Shown: positions 27,537 through 37,094 of the stretch, piece after piece
Numbering within the stretch: the first letter of the stretch is position 1
How the letters are laid out: the number at the start of each line of letters is the position of its first letter
The notes under the pieces: model-generated
What the model was told of the DNA's origin: nothing
The model's input: only the letters and a program-made list of their open reading frames with translations
The model's database searches: none
Origin: an uncultured Saprospiraceae bacterium
Lineage (GTDB): Bacteria; Bacteroidota; Bacteroidia; Chitinophagales; Saprospiraceae
Direction: 5' to 3'
Assembly: GCA_937974625.1 (NCBI GenBank)
Contig: CALJVJ010000214.1
Span: forward strand, 1 to 55,499
Length of the DNA: 55,499 bases
Made by a program: the position numbers and the translations under genes

Positions 27537-27587
27537 TATCCGTTGGTAAGCATGATTGGGTTTACCAGCGGATTGTTGCCAATAGAT
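27537..27587 (-). repeat. Dispersed hairpin repeat, copy B
   Basis: Inverted relative to copy A. It shares TTGGCAACAATCCGCTGG (27565-27582 on the minus strand) and the closing CCAACGGATA (27546-27537), with a diverged 18-base spacer between them. It separates the enoyl-reductase-like gene from the 3' end of the convergent giant gene. Confidence 0.8.
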
Positions 27588-27601
27588 ACATGATTTTTCT
27601 T

Positions 27602-30600
27602 CTATTTCACCAAAGTAACATCTCCCTGAACCTGTGTTTCAGACCCGTCTTTAAATTTCACTACCGCTAAATAAATATAAACACCATTCCCCATGTTCTG
27701 CCCTCTATAGCTTCCATCCCATCCAAAACCTTCATCATTTGGATGAAAATTATTAGCTTCATATAATAGGGTTCCCCATCGGTCATATACTTTGAAAAAC
27801 TCTACTTCTTCGATTGGCCCTTCTGCCGCTTGGATAGTAAAAATATCATTCTGACCGTCATTGTCAGGACTGAAAACATTAGGCACATAAATACCTTTGT
27901 TAAATTCAATTTTAACCCATGTTTCTGCTTGGCTTTCACAATTGTTTTCGTCGTAAACAGTGACTATATATTTAGTATCTTGAAGTGGAGACGCCACAGG
28001 ATTTTCGCATCCTAAACAACTTAAAGTCTCTGCATCCGACCATTCATAACTTACTGCATTAGAAGCAATTACACTTGGCTCCAAGGTTAAAGAAGTGCCT
28101 AAATTAATAGTTGTCACTTCTGGGAGACTGACTTCCATTTGAACAGGTTCGAGTACTTCTACTACTTCCCTAAAAACACAACCTAGTTCATCCTTAAAAG
28201 TAACTTCGTATGCGCTGGCTGATAGGTCGGAAAAAATAGGACTCTGATTAAAATTAATTCCATCAAGGCTAAATTCTACCCAAGAATCTGAGGATAAAGT
28301 GATACTTCCATCAGCATCTCCAAAACAGCTAACATCCATTATATTCGTCTCAATGACAGGTTGGAGTGCTGATTCAATTGTAATATGCTCCTCCCATTTA
28401 CAACCCATAGCATCACTTATAGACAATGTGTAAGCTCCAGCCAACAAATTATCCAATGCTGTAGTTGTTCCCACATCGCTTCCATTCCAGTCAACTTGAT
28501 AAGGTGCCTCCCCTCCAGAAATAATAAGTTCTAATTGCCCATTTGCATTTTCGGGACATGCTGGACTTGTGGAAATATTTGCAGTAATCGGTTCTGAAAA
28601 ATTGACGACTACTGTATGCGTAGAATCACAACCACTGCTACTTGAATAGGTTTTAGAAAAAGCACCAACCTCTTTAATAAAAGCACCTAAAGCTGCTATA
28701 GAATCCCCTTCACAAATCATATATTCTGATACTACTTCTATTGATTCAGTAATCACTAAATTAACCGTATGGACAGAATCACAGCCATTGGCAGCTATAA
28801 AAGTTTTAGAAAAAGTACCTGCTTCCTTGATAAAAGTCCCAAAGGCTGCCAAAGAATCTCCAGGACAAAGCATGTAATCTGCTACTATTGTAGTTGGTTT
28901 GGTAATTTTTAGATTGACCGTATGGATGGAATCACAACCATTGGCCGTAATAAAAGCTTTCGAGAACGTACCTTCCTCTTTGATAAAAGTTCCTAAGGCT
29001 TCAATAGAATCACCTTCACAAACCGTATATTCCATTAGGACTTCATCCGATTCTGTAATGGTTAAATTAACGGTATGAATAGAATCACAGCCTGAACTAG
29101 CCGTTAAGGTTTGTTGGAATAAGTTATTTCCGCAGGCCGTTGCACCATAAAGATTAATACAATTAGCTTGACACAAAGATTCGTTTGCTTCAGAAAACAC
29201 TTTTTTAAGCACGTTTACCTGTATACTATGTGTAGAATCACAGCCATTGGCCCCAGAAAAAGTCCGACTTAATTGCTCCTCGTCACTAATCAATTTATCA
29301 AAAACAGTAATCGTTTCGCCTTCGCAAATAGTAATAGACTCATTGGTTATCCGACTTTCTTTTACAAGAACCGTAACGGTATGCAAAGAATCACAGCCAG
29401 ATGTAGCGGTGAAGCTATTAGAAAAAGTGCCAGAGACATTGACCATTTTGCCAAATACATCAATCTCTTCTCCTGCACAAAGTTCGTAGGTCGCTGAAGT
29501 TGTTAAGCTTGACAATATGGTCACATTGGTAATGTGTACAGAATCACAGCCATTTACTGCCGAATAGGTGGTTTCATAGCGACCAGAGGCAGTTATTGCT
29601 TTGCCATCAATTAAGAATTGGTCGGTAGCACAAATTGTTACAGATTCCTCGACATCTTGACTAGTCGTGATATTATAGGAAACATAGTGAATAGAATCAC
29701 AACCTGATTGAGCCGTAAAAGTCTCTACATAATCACTTGGAATAGCACTTTCTTCTCCAAAGACAGCAATTGCTTCTTCTTCGCACATGGTGATTACCTT
29801 GTAAGATGTAATCGGTTCCATTACCTCTACATTAACCAACACCATAGAATCACAGCCAAGGCTAGAAACAAATGCTTTTTCATAAACGCCACTTTCTGAA
29901 ACTGCTAAACCATCTAAAATATTAGTCGTTTCTCCTGCGCATAAAATGATTTTATCTGCTTCGTTAAAGGTTTCTTTTACTAAAAGATGAATTGTGTGAA
30001 CCGAATCACAGCCATTGGCGCCTATAAAGGTTTTAGTCTGCGTCGTTGTCTCTGACATTTCTGTTCCAAAAATAGACATGGATTCGCCTGTACAAATAGC
30101 ATAAGATTCCTCAACTACAGATGTAGTAAGTACCTTCAATTCTATTGTGTGAATCGAATCACAACCGTTAGCTGCTGAATAGGCAGTTACATATCTACCC
30201 GATTCAGTGATTTCTTTACCATCAATTAGATATTGGTCAGCGGAACATATAGTCACTGACTCTTCTGTATCTTGACTAGTCGTGATATTATAAGAAACAG
30301 AAATAGTAGAATCACAACCAGATTGAGCAGTATAAATTTCTTCGTATGCTGTTGGTACAGCGCTTAAATCTCCAAATGTAGCAACTGCATCTTTATCACA
30401 CATTGTGATTATATTGACGGAAGAAATGGGTTCCATTACAGCTACCTCAATTCTTACCATAGAATCACATCCAAGGCTAGAAACAAATGCTTTTTCATAA
30501 ACTCCACTTTCTGAAACTACTAAACCATCTAATATATTGGTCGTTTCCCCTGCGCATAAGGTAATTTTATCTGCTTCATTAAAGGTTTCTTTTACTAAAA

Positions 30601-33001
30601 GGTGAATGGTATGCACTGAATCACAGCCACTTGCTCCTGTAAATGTTTTGGTCTGCGTCGTTGTTTCAGACATTTCTACACCAAATATAGACATAGATTC
30701 TCCTGCACAAATGGAATAGGATTCTTCCTTAATTGCTTTAGTTAAAACTGTCAATTCTAGCGTATGCGTAGAATCACAACCGTTAGCTCCGATAAAATTA
30801 GCTTCATAAACTCCTGTTGTAGCGTAGGTCTGACCAAACTTTTGAAGGGTTTCGCCTTCGCAAATAGTCTTTGATTCAATAACTTTATTCGCTTGTGGCT
30901 GAATAATGATAAACGTTTGCGTAGAATCACAACCGTTAGCGCCTATAAATTTTGAAGAATAAGTACCCGGTTCGGTAATATTTTGAGCCAATAAATTGAG
31001 GCTACTTCCGGGACATAATATTCTTTCTTCGGTATTGCTGACCGGACTTAGTACATTAATTGCCAAATTCGCTGAAGCATAGCAAGTAGCTGTAGGGCCA
31101 AGATTTACTGAAATTGTACCACTTTCTGAAGGTGTAAAGGAGATTGATTGACATGTGTCACAAGCTAAGTCAAAATCACCTGACCATTGGTAAGTATTAA
31201 AAGTAGGTAAGTTTAAGTTAACGGCTTCTCCATTACATACTGTGGTAGAAGTCCCCAAAGAATAGGACTCAGGAAAATGATTTTCAATAGTGATAGAGGA
31301 TACTTCAGAAGTACATCCATTACCTGTGATAATCAAATTATATTCACCAGAATCTTTAACATCAATTGGATTTTTATAGATAGAGGTATAATTATTTGGG
31401 CCAGTCCATTGGTACCTGATGGAAGAGGCATTGGAGGTGACTTTACTATTTAAGGTTATACTATCTGCTCGACAATAAGTATTAGCTGCTTCAATAGTTG
31501 CAGTTAAATTGGTAACCAAAACTTCCGTTGTATCGGGAATAGATGGGCAACCCAATACATAAGCTTGGGCAATATACTGCCCCTGCTGAGTAGCAGTTAC
31601 AGGGTTTTGGTCCTCAGAATTATAGGCACTTGGACCAAACCATTCATAAGTAATATCATCATTAGAAAAATCAACCCAATCCACCCGACTAAAGGACGGC
31701 GTTATGGATAGCTCTATAGCATCATTGGTACAATAAGGGCCAGTATTTGCTACTGCAGCTTCAATCACCGTGGGACATAATATAAAACACTCAGAAAACA
31801 TCGATTGTCGGCCATTTTTTCTGGAAAGTGCTACCAGTTGTTGACCATATTTAAAATTTCCTTGAAAATCCCATTTTCCCTCTGTATTTGCCGTAGTAAT
31901 ACCCAAATAGGTCATGCCTTGGCAATCTTCACTGTTACAAGTTTCAGCATCAGTAATATAAATTTCTACAAAGTCATTGGGTTGAGATTGTCCAGATAAA
32001 ATGGATAATTCCGCAAGGTCAATTAAAGGAGTAGGATGGGGATTTTCAATAATCGAAAGCCCTAATTCATTACAATAAAAACTATTTTCACTAACTCTAA
32101 TGAAGTTATTTTTATCTACAATTACGGCGCTTTTGTTGTAGGCAAATATATTTTTAGTATTCTGACTTCCTCCTATATCTATCCTTCCATGTAAATTTGA
32201 AACTTTAACGGCTACATTATTACCCATTTGTTCGGTTCCAGTTCTACCGGTCCCAAAAATATTTCCTTCTATAATTCCAGCTCCTTGATACGATAAATCA
32301 ACTGCTGTTTCAGAACAATTCACAAAATAGTTGCGGTCTAAATTATCAATTTCACCTCCAATAACTATAGAAGTGCCTACAAAATCTTCCCAATCATTTT
32401 TGACGATTACACCATTCCTATTACCATAACCTTGTTCAAAGTTTAAGTTTGTTCCTACATAATTTGATTTAAATTCTAAATCTGATACATTTTCGGCATT
32501 GACTGCGTAGCCATTATTTAAAAAGATATTACCTTGCTTTCTTCTACCAATCTTAACCCTTCTAGCTATATCTAATGAAGTATTCTTTATAAGAATCGCA
32601 CTTTCCTTAAAATTTTGAATTTGAAGTCCATAAATACGAATGTTGGATGATTGGATGTCCAAACAATTTTCAATACTTGCTTGTCCATCTATTATCAATC
32701 TACCAGCAGTAGGTAAGTTACTTGCTAACGTGGTACCATCTATTAACAGATTATCTTCTGTAATAGCAGGTAAAGCTGACTGCAAGTCAATAACTTTAAG
32801 CCCAGTACCATTGAGTTCAAACCATAATAGGCTTTCAATACCATCAGTATTAGCACTATTTATAGCCTCCCGCAGGCTGCAATGCACATTGTCGCATTGC
32901 CCATCATCTACATCATCCGTCGTATTGACGCGGTAGATTTTCTGTGCGCTTATCCCTACTCCGCAGAGTAAGAAAAAAGCAAATGTTAATAGAATTCTCA
33001 T
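27602..33001 (-). CDS. Giant T9SS type-B protein with 16 GCDS repeats
   Basis: A 1799-aa secreted protein, the largest in the window. The signal peptide is 1-20 (ending SAQ). Residues 35-400 hold CSLREAINSAN and many short strands typical of a right-handed parallel beta-helix with the CSLREAI motif. Residues 410-650 are Ig-like units. Residues about 655-1470 carry 16 repeats of about 50 aa, each ending in [NSL]-G-C-D-S-x-x-x-[IV] and opening with [IL]-C-x-G-[ED]-[ST]. SprB-type repeats follow, then an Ig-like unit with LSCLGCENP, then the T9SS type-B C-terminal domain (YVPNVFSPDNDGQND, YDRWGTLLY, GDVTLVK). Two conserved cysteines per repeat suggest a disulphide-stapled rod on the cell surface (inference). 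The partner or ligand is unknown. Confidence 0.9.
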   Translation of the reverse strand: MRILLTFAFFLLCGVGISAQKIYRVNTTDDVDDGQCDNVHCSLREAINSANTDGIESLLWFELNGTGLKVIDLQSALPAITEDNLLIDGTTLASNLPTAGRLIIDGQASIENCLDIQSSNIRIYGLQIQNFKESAILIKNTSLDIARRVKIGRRKQGNIFLNNGYAVNAENVSDLEFKSNYVGTNLNFEQGYGNRNGVIVKNDWEDFVGTSIVIGGEIDNLDRNYFVNCSETAVDLSYQGAGIIEGNIFGTGRTGTEQMGNNVAVKVSNLHGRIDIGGSQNTKNIFAYNKSAVIVDKNNFIRVSENSFYCNELGLSIIENPHPTPLIDLAELSILSGQSQPNDFVEIYITDAETCNSEDCQGMTYLGITTANTEGKWDFQGNFKYGQQLVALSRKNGRQSMFSECFILCPTVIEAAVANTGPYCTNDAIELSITPSFSRVDWVDFSNDDITYEWFGPSAYNSEDQNPVTATQQGQYIAQAYVLGCPSIPDTTEVLVTNLTATIEAANTYCRADSITLNSKVTSNASSIRYQWTGPNNYTSIYKNPIDVKDSGEYNLIITGNGCTSEVSSITIENHFPESYSLGTSTTVCNGEAVNLNLPTFNTYQWSGDFDLACDTCQSISFTPSESGTISVNLGPTATCYASANLAINVLSPVSNTEERILCPGSSLNLLAQNITEPGTYSSKFIGANGCDSTQTFIIIQPQANKVIESKTICEGETLQKFGQTYATTGVYEANFIGANGCDSTHTLELTVLTKAIKEESYSICAGESMSIFGVEMSETTTQTKTFTGASGCDSVHTIHLLVKETFNEADKITLCAGETTNILDGLVVSESGVYEKAFVSSLGCDSMVRIEVAVMEPISSVNIITMCDKDAVATFGDLSAVPTAYEEIYTAQSGCDSTISVSYNITTSQDTEESVTICSADQYLIDGKEITESGRYVTAYSAANGCDSIHTIELKVLTTSVVEESYAICTGESMSIFGTEMSETTTQTKTFIGANGCDSVHTIHLLVKETFNEADKIILCAGETTNILDGLAVSESGVYEKAFVSSLGCDSMVLVNVEVMEPITSYKVITMCEEEAIAVFGEESAIPSDYVETFTAQSGCDSIHYVSYNITTSQDVEESVTICATDQFLIDGKAITASGRYETTYSAVNGCDSVHITNVTILSSLTTSATYELCAGEEIDVFGKMVNVSGTFSNSFTATSGCDSLHTVTVLVKESRITNESITICEGETITVFDKLISDEEQLSRTFSGANGCDSTHSIQVNVLKKVFSEANESLCQANCINLYGATACGNNLFQQTLTASSGCDSIHTVNLTITESDEVLMEYTVCEGDSIEALGTFIKEEGTFSKAFITANGCDSIHTVNLKITKPTTIVADYMLCPGDSLAAFGTFIKEAGTFSKTFIAANGCDSVHTVNLVITESIEVVSEYMICEGDSIAALGAFIKEVGAFSKTYSSSSGCDSTHTVVVNFSEPITANISTSPACPENANGQLELIISGGEAPYQVDWNGSDVGTTTALDNLLAGAYTLSISDAMGCKWEEHITIESALQPVIETNIMDVSCFGDADGSITLSSDSWVEFSLDGINFNQSPIFSDLSASAYEVTFKDELGCVFREVVEVLEPVQMEVSLPEVTTINLGTSLTLEPSVIASNAVSYEWSDAETLSCLGCENPVASPLQDTKYIVTVYDENNCESQAETWVKIEFNKGIYVPNVFSPDNDGQNDIFTIQAAEGPIEEVEFFKVYDRWGTLLYEANNFHPNDEGFGWDGSYRGQNMGNGVYIYLAVVKFKDGSETQVQGDVTLVK
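28590..31035 (-). repeat. Coding array of 16 GCDS repeats with a duplicated four-unit block
   Basis: Sixteen degenerate units of about 147 bp. The block of units 3-6 (about 30730-30130) is repeated as units 7-10 (about 30125-29530), with matching unit-specific features such as SETTTQTKTF, ETTNILDGL and NITTSQD. Units 14-15 are also close copies of each other. The bounds are approximate. Confidence 0.85.
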
Positions 33002-34068
33002 AATCGGAACGTGAATTTGGGATAACTTAAATCTACGTTGGATTATGTTCTAAATGGGATTAATTCCGTATTACACAAGTGACTAAAGTAGTGAAGAAAG
33101 CTTTGGGATAAATGCTAAGATTTATCCCTTACACTTTATCATCACTGAATTTTGGTATATTTTTTAGGAATGATTTTTTTTTGGATATAATACTTCTTCA
33201 TTCCTATGTCACTTTTTTTGCTAAAAGTATTCTCAGTTATTAGCTTAGCATTCAACAAAATATTCATTGAAAAGCGGCTAATAGCCCTATAGTTTGGATA
33301 TTGATTATGTGAGTTGACTTACGATTTAACATCGAAAGTATTCCAGGATAAGGATGGGGAAAGTAAAGTGAAGAATATCAAAAATAGTAATAGGAAAGCT
33401 GAAAATTATTAATTGATAACTAGTGGGTAATTACCAAAGAAATAACATTGTAGAACAGTTTACCATTTTAGCTATAGGAATTTTGATTTTCTCAAAATGA
33501 ATAATAAAAAGGAGAATAATATCACCTTCTTAGAAGCATTCATTTTACTTTTTAGCCTGTGTTTAAAATATAACAATGAGGGGGAGCGATTACTTTAAAC
33601 AAAAGATCACTCATAAATTGGGTAGTAATGGACCTAGTCTTTGTTTGTTGTCTAGTAAAAGATTGAGTTTGTAGTGCGCTATATCAATAGCTTAGTACAA
33701 AAGTAGTAAGATTTAATTAAAAAGTAAAATTTTTCAAATACTATTTTTTTATATTTTTAAATCCTTGTTAATCTGAATACTTAATCCGACTACTAATCAA
33801 GTATTTATCAATTTAATATTTTTTAAATATGTAAAGTAGTAAACAAATATAATTTATCAACATATTTAATCGTTTAAGTTAATTGACTATTAGTTTTCTT
33901 TTTAAGTGCACTTTTTCTAATTGTTTCCACTCTAAATGGTTTAAAATATATAATTTGGCAATCCAGGTTTATTTTGCCGATTGATAGCTTTATAAATTCT
34001 ATCAGTAAGCAATCATAAATTTGTACGGGTTATTTAATCTACCGTCTAATTCAATTTCAATAAAATAT
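33002..34068. other. 1-kb intergenic region upstream of two divergent genes
   Basis: Strongly AT-rich, with no credible gene. It contains a hairpin GGGATAAA/TTTATCCC (33105-33112 and 33121-33128) and a second inverted repeat TAGGAATGA/TCATTCCTA (33165-33173 and 33198-33206). TAAATTTG at 34016-34023 fits the -7 element upstream of the peptidase, without a matching TTG. An in-frame TTG at 34021 is overlapped by this element and is not used as a start. Confidence 0.5.
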
Positions 34069-36123
34069 ATGTCAAAAATTAAAAGACCAAGAGCTCCTAA
34101 AGCCAAAAAAAATCCAAAAGAATTAAGTATTCATGGAGATACTAGAATTGATAATTATTATTGGCTAAATGATAGAGAAGACCAAAACGTTATTGATTAT
34201 CTAAATAAAGAAAATACCTATCGAGAGGCACTGATGTCTCATACGGAGGATTTTCAAGCTTCTTTGTTCAAAGAAATAGTTGGGCGAATTAAGCAAACGG
34301 ATATGTCCGTGCCTTATAAAAAAGATGGCTATTATTACTTTACTCGCTATGAAGAAGGTAAAGAATATCCTATTCACGCCAGAAAAAAAGAAACGCTTTC
34401 TGCGCCAGAAGAAATCATGCTTAATGTCAACGAATTGGCTAAGGATTTTGATTATTATGCAGTTGGCGGCACAAGCGTTAGTACCAATAATGAAATTTTA
34501 GCTTTTAGTGAGGATACAGTAAGTCGTCGTATATATACGCTTCGTTTCAAAAATCTTAAAACTGGAGAATATTTAACTGACCGCATTGAAAACACTACAG
34601 GGTCTGCTATATGGGCCAATGATAACAAAACCGTCTTTTATACTAGAAAAGATGAAGCATTAAGACCTTATAAAATATTCAAACATAAATTAGGCACCGA
34701 CCCGAGCGAAGATGTAGAAATTTATCACGAGGCCGATGAAATGTTTAGAACCGGTATCTATAAAACTAAGTCTAAAAAATACTTAGTCATTGTGGCTGCC
34801 ATGACCATTTCAACGGAATATCGGATTTTAGAAGCCGACCAACCGGATAATGAATTCCGTATTTTTCAAAAAAGAGAAGATAAACTAGAATATGGTATCG
34901 GCCATTTTGAAGATAAATTCTTTGTGCATACCAACTTAAACGCAAAGAACTTCCGACTAATGGAAACCTCCGAAAAGGCTACTGAAAAATCGAATTGGAA
35001 AGAAGTGATTCCGCATCGCTCAGATGTATTATTAGAAGGAATGGATATTTTCAAAGATTATTTAGTTTTGGCCGAAAGAATCAACGGAATTACCCAAATC
35101 CGAATCAAACCTTGGCAAGGAACTGAACATTACGTCGATTTCGGTCAAGAAGCCTTCATGGCCACAACGACTTCTAATTATGAATTTGACACCAAAGTTC
35201 TAAGACTTGGTTTCACCTCTATGACTACCCCCAATTCGTATTTTGATTACGATATGGTTAGCAAAAAAATGGTCTTGCTAAAACAGCAGGAGGTTATTGG
35301 TGATTTTGACAGCAAGAATTATAAATCTGAGCGGCACTTTGCCACCGCAAGGGACGGTGTAAAAGTTCCTATTTCGATTGTTTATAAAAAAGGATTCCGT
35401 CGAAACGGCAAGTCTCCTCTCCTACTCTATGCTTATGGTTCTTATGGACATTCAATGGACCCTTATTTTAGTTCGGTTAGATTGAGCTTATTAGATAGAG
35501 GCTTTGCCTACGCTATTGCGCACATTAGAGGTGGAGAAGAAATGGGGCGACATTGGTATGACGATGGTAAGATGCTCAAGAAAAAAAATACTTTCAATGA
35601 CTTTATTGATTGTGCAGAATATTTGTTGGATAAGAACTTTACTCGCCGAAAGCGGCTTTTTGCAATGGGCGGTAGTGCTGGAGGCCTATTAATGGGCGCT
35701 ATTATCAATCAACGCCCCGAACTTTGGAAAGGGGTGATTGCGGCTGTTCCCTTTGTTGACGTCGTTACGACGATGTTAGATGAAAGCATTCCTTTGACTA
35801 CCGGAGAATTTAAAGAATGGGGAAATCCAAAAGAGAAAAAATACTATGACTATATCAAATCCTATTCTCCTTATGATAATATAGAAAACAAAACCTACCC
35901 TAACCTACTGGTTACCACAGGCTTACACGATTCTCAAGTCCAATATTGGGAACCCGCAAAATGGGTCGCGAAGTTAAGAGAGATGAAGAAAGGAAGGAAC
36001 TTATTATTGCTTTATACAAATATGAAAACGGGACATGGTGGAGCTTCTGGTCGTTTTGAACGATTTAAGGAAACCGCTATGGAGTATGCTTTTCTATTGG
36101 ATTTGATGGGAATAAAAGAATAA
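34069..36123 (+). CDS. S9A serine peptidase, oligopeptidase B type
   Basis: A 684-aa prolyl-oligopeptidase-family enzyme that cleaves short peptides, in oligopeptidase B after basic residues (family knowledge). The N-terminal beta-propeller spans about 70-400, and the alpha/beta hydrolase domain covers the N-terminal edge and 400-684. The catalytic triad is Ser536 in GGSAGG, Asp621 in GLHDSQV and His656 in TGHGGASGR. The family hallmark YGSYG and the RGGEEMGR loop are present. The start is the ATG at 34069. No signal peptide is visible, so it is cytoplasmic. It is monocistronic, ending in a strong hairpin facing the convergent ABC genes. Confidence 0.93.
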   Translation: MSKIKRPRAPKAKKNPKELSIHGDTRIDNYYWLNDREDQNVIDYLNKENTYREALMSHTEDFQASLFKEIVGRIKQTDMSVPYKKDGYYYFTRYEEGKEYPIHARKKETLSAPEEIMLNVNELAKDFDYYAVGGTSVSTNNEILAFSEDTVSRRIYTLRFKNLKTGEYLTDRIENTTGSAIWANDNKTVFYTRKDEALRPYKIFKHKLGTDPSEDVEIYHEADEMFRTGIYKTKSKKYLVIVAAMTISTEYRILEADQPDNEFRIFQKREDKLEYGIGHFEDKFFVHTNLNAKNFRLMETSEKATEKSNWKEVIPHRSDVLLEGMDIFKDYLVLAERINGITQIRIKPWQGTEHYVDFGQEAFMATTTSNYEFDTKVLRLGFTSMTTPNSYFDYDMVSKKMVLLKQQEVIGDFDSKNYKSERHFATARDGVKVPISIVYKKGFRRNGKSPLLLYAYGSYGHSMDPYFSSVRLSLLDRGFAYAIAHIRGGEEMGRHWYDDGKMLKKKNTFNDFIDCAEYLLDKNFTRRKRLFAMGGSAGGLLMGAIINQRPELWKGVIAAVPFVDVVTTMLDESIPLTTGEFKEWGNPKEKKYYDYIKSYSPYDNIENKTYPNLLVTTGLHDSQVQYWEPAKWVAKLREMKKGRNLLLLYTNMKTGHGGASGRFERFKETAMEYAFLLDLMGIKE

Positions 36124-36131
36124 GGTTCAAC

Positions 36132-36167
36132 TGTCGGTTATCAGTTGACATCAACTGATAACCGACA
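36132..36167. terminator. 17-bp hairpin between convergent genes
   Basis: TGTCGGTTATCAGTTGA (36132-36148) and its perfect inverse (36151-36167) begin 8 bp after the peptidase stop and end 6 bp before the ABC ATPase stop. There is no U run, but the position between two gene ends suggests a shared transcript end. Confidence 0.65.
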
Positions 36168-36173
36168 ATGAAT

Positions 36174-36974
36174 TTATGCAGTCGCCACCTCTACCATTTT
36201 ATCTTCTACTAAATGAACTAACTCCTCAAACCGAGCTTCTCGCTTCGTTTCTCTCGACCGATTAAATGGCAAATCAATATGGATTTTTTCGACAAACCTT
36301 GACGGCGCTTTTTTCATAATATAGATGTCATCCGCTAAATAAACTGCTTCTGAAATATCATGGGTAACAAATATAATAGTGGGATGAAACTGATGCCATA
36401 ATTTTAATAATAAATCTTGCATTTGAATTCTAGTCCCAATATCTAAAGCACCAAAAGGCTCATCCATTACCAATATCTCAGGGTTTGCTAAAAGACTTCT
36501 TGCAATCGCGACCCGTTGTAATTGCCCCCCGGATAAAGTCGGATACTGTGCATATTTTTGCTCATGTCCCTCCAGTCCTACTAAGGCAATCATTTCCATT
36601 GCTTTTTCGTCTCTTTCAGCTTTCAACATGCCTTTATAGCGCAAAGCTAAACTTACATTGTCCAGAACAGTCAACCAAGGCAAAGAAGAGTATTGTTGAA
36701 AAACCATACTCACTCTATTGTCCTTCCCGACTTCTTTTTCATGAATTTTCACAGAACCTCCTGTTGGTTTCTGCAATCCCGCAATGTATCGCAAGACAGT
36801 AGATTTTCCACAACCAGATGGGCCTAAAATTACTGCGAATTGTCCTTGGGCAGGTTTATCTTCGATTAGAAATTCTAGATTTTCTAAAATCCATGTTTCT
36901 CCTCCGTCATAACTCTGCTTGATATTTCTTAGGTCGATTATATTTTTAAGTTCCGAATCTTTAAATTCTGCCAT
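36174..36974 (-). CDS. ABC importer ATPase, nitrate/sulfonate/taurine type
   Basis: A 266-aa nucleotide-binding subunit of the SsuB/TauB kind. Walker A is GPSGCGKS, the Q-loop VFQQYSSLPW, signature LSGGQ, Walker B ILVMDEPFGALD and the H-loop THD. All are intact. The longer frame begins at a GTG six codons upstream, so the ATG at 36974 is preferred. It follows the permease gene by 120 bp on the same strand. Together they form a TauBC/SsuBC-like importer core. The periplasmic binding protein is not adjacent, so the substrate is unknown. Confidence 0.92.
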   Translation of the reverse strand: MAEFKDSELKNIIDLRNIKQSYDGGETWILENLEFLIEDKPAQGQFAVILGPSGCGKSTVLRYIAGLQKPTGGSVKIHEKEVGKDNRVSMVFQQYSSLPWLTVLDNVSLALRYKGMLKAERDEKAMEMIALVGLEGHEQKYAQYPTLSGGQLQRVAIARSLLANPEILVMDEPFGALDIGTRIQMQDLLLKLWHQFHPTIIFVTHDISEAVYLADDIYIMKKAPSRFVEKIHIDLPFNRSRETKREARFEELVHLVEDKMVEVATA

Positions 36975-37061
36975 TTTAATTTTTAGTTTCACTCTCTGAA
37001 AATAGAGTTAAATCAAAGAAATTTTATTGTTGGTTTGAACACGGCTATTTATTAAATCCAT

Positions 37062-37092
37062 TACTGCTACTGCTACTGCCACTGCCACTGCC
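37062..37092. repeat. Hexamer tandem repeat TACTGC/CACTGC
   Basis: Five copies of a 6-bp unit (three TACTGC, two CACTGC) lie 2 bp past the permease stop codon on the minus strand, between permease and ATPase genes. Confidence 0.8.
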
Positions 37093-37094
37093 AT

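Noticed and set aside
28590-31035. CRISPR or non-coding repeat array
   Set aside because: The 147-bp periodicity is in frame, encodes conserved GCDS motifs and is fully inside one open frame.
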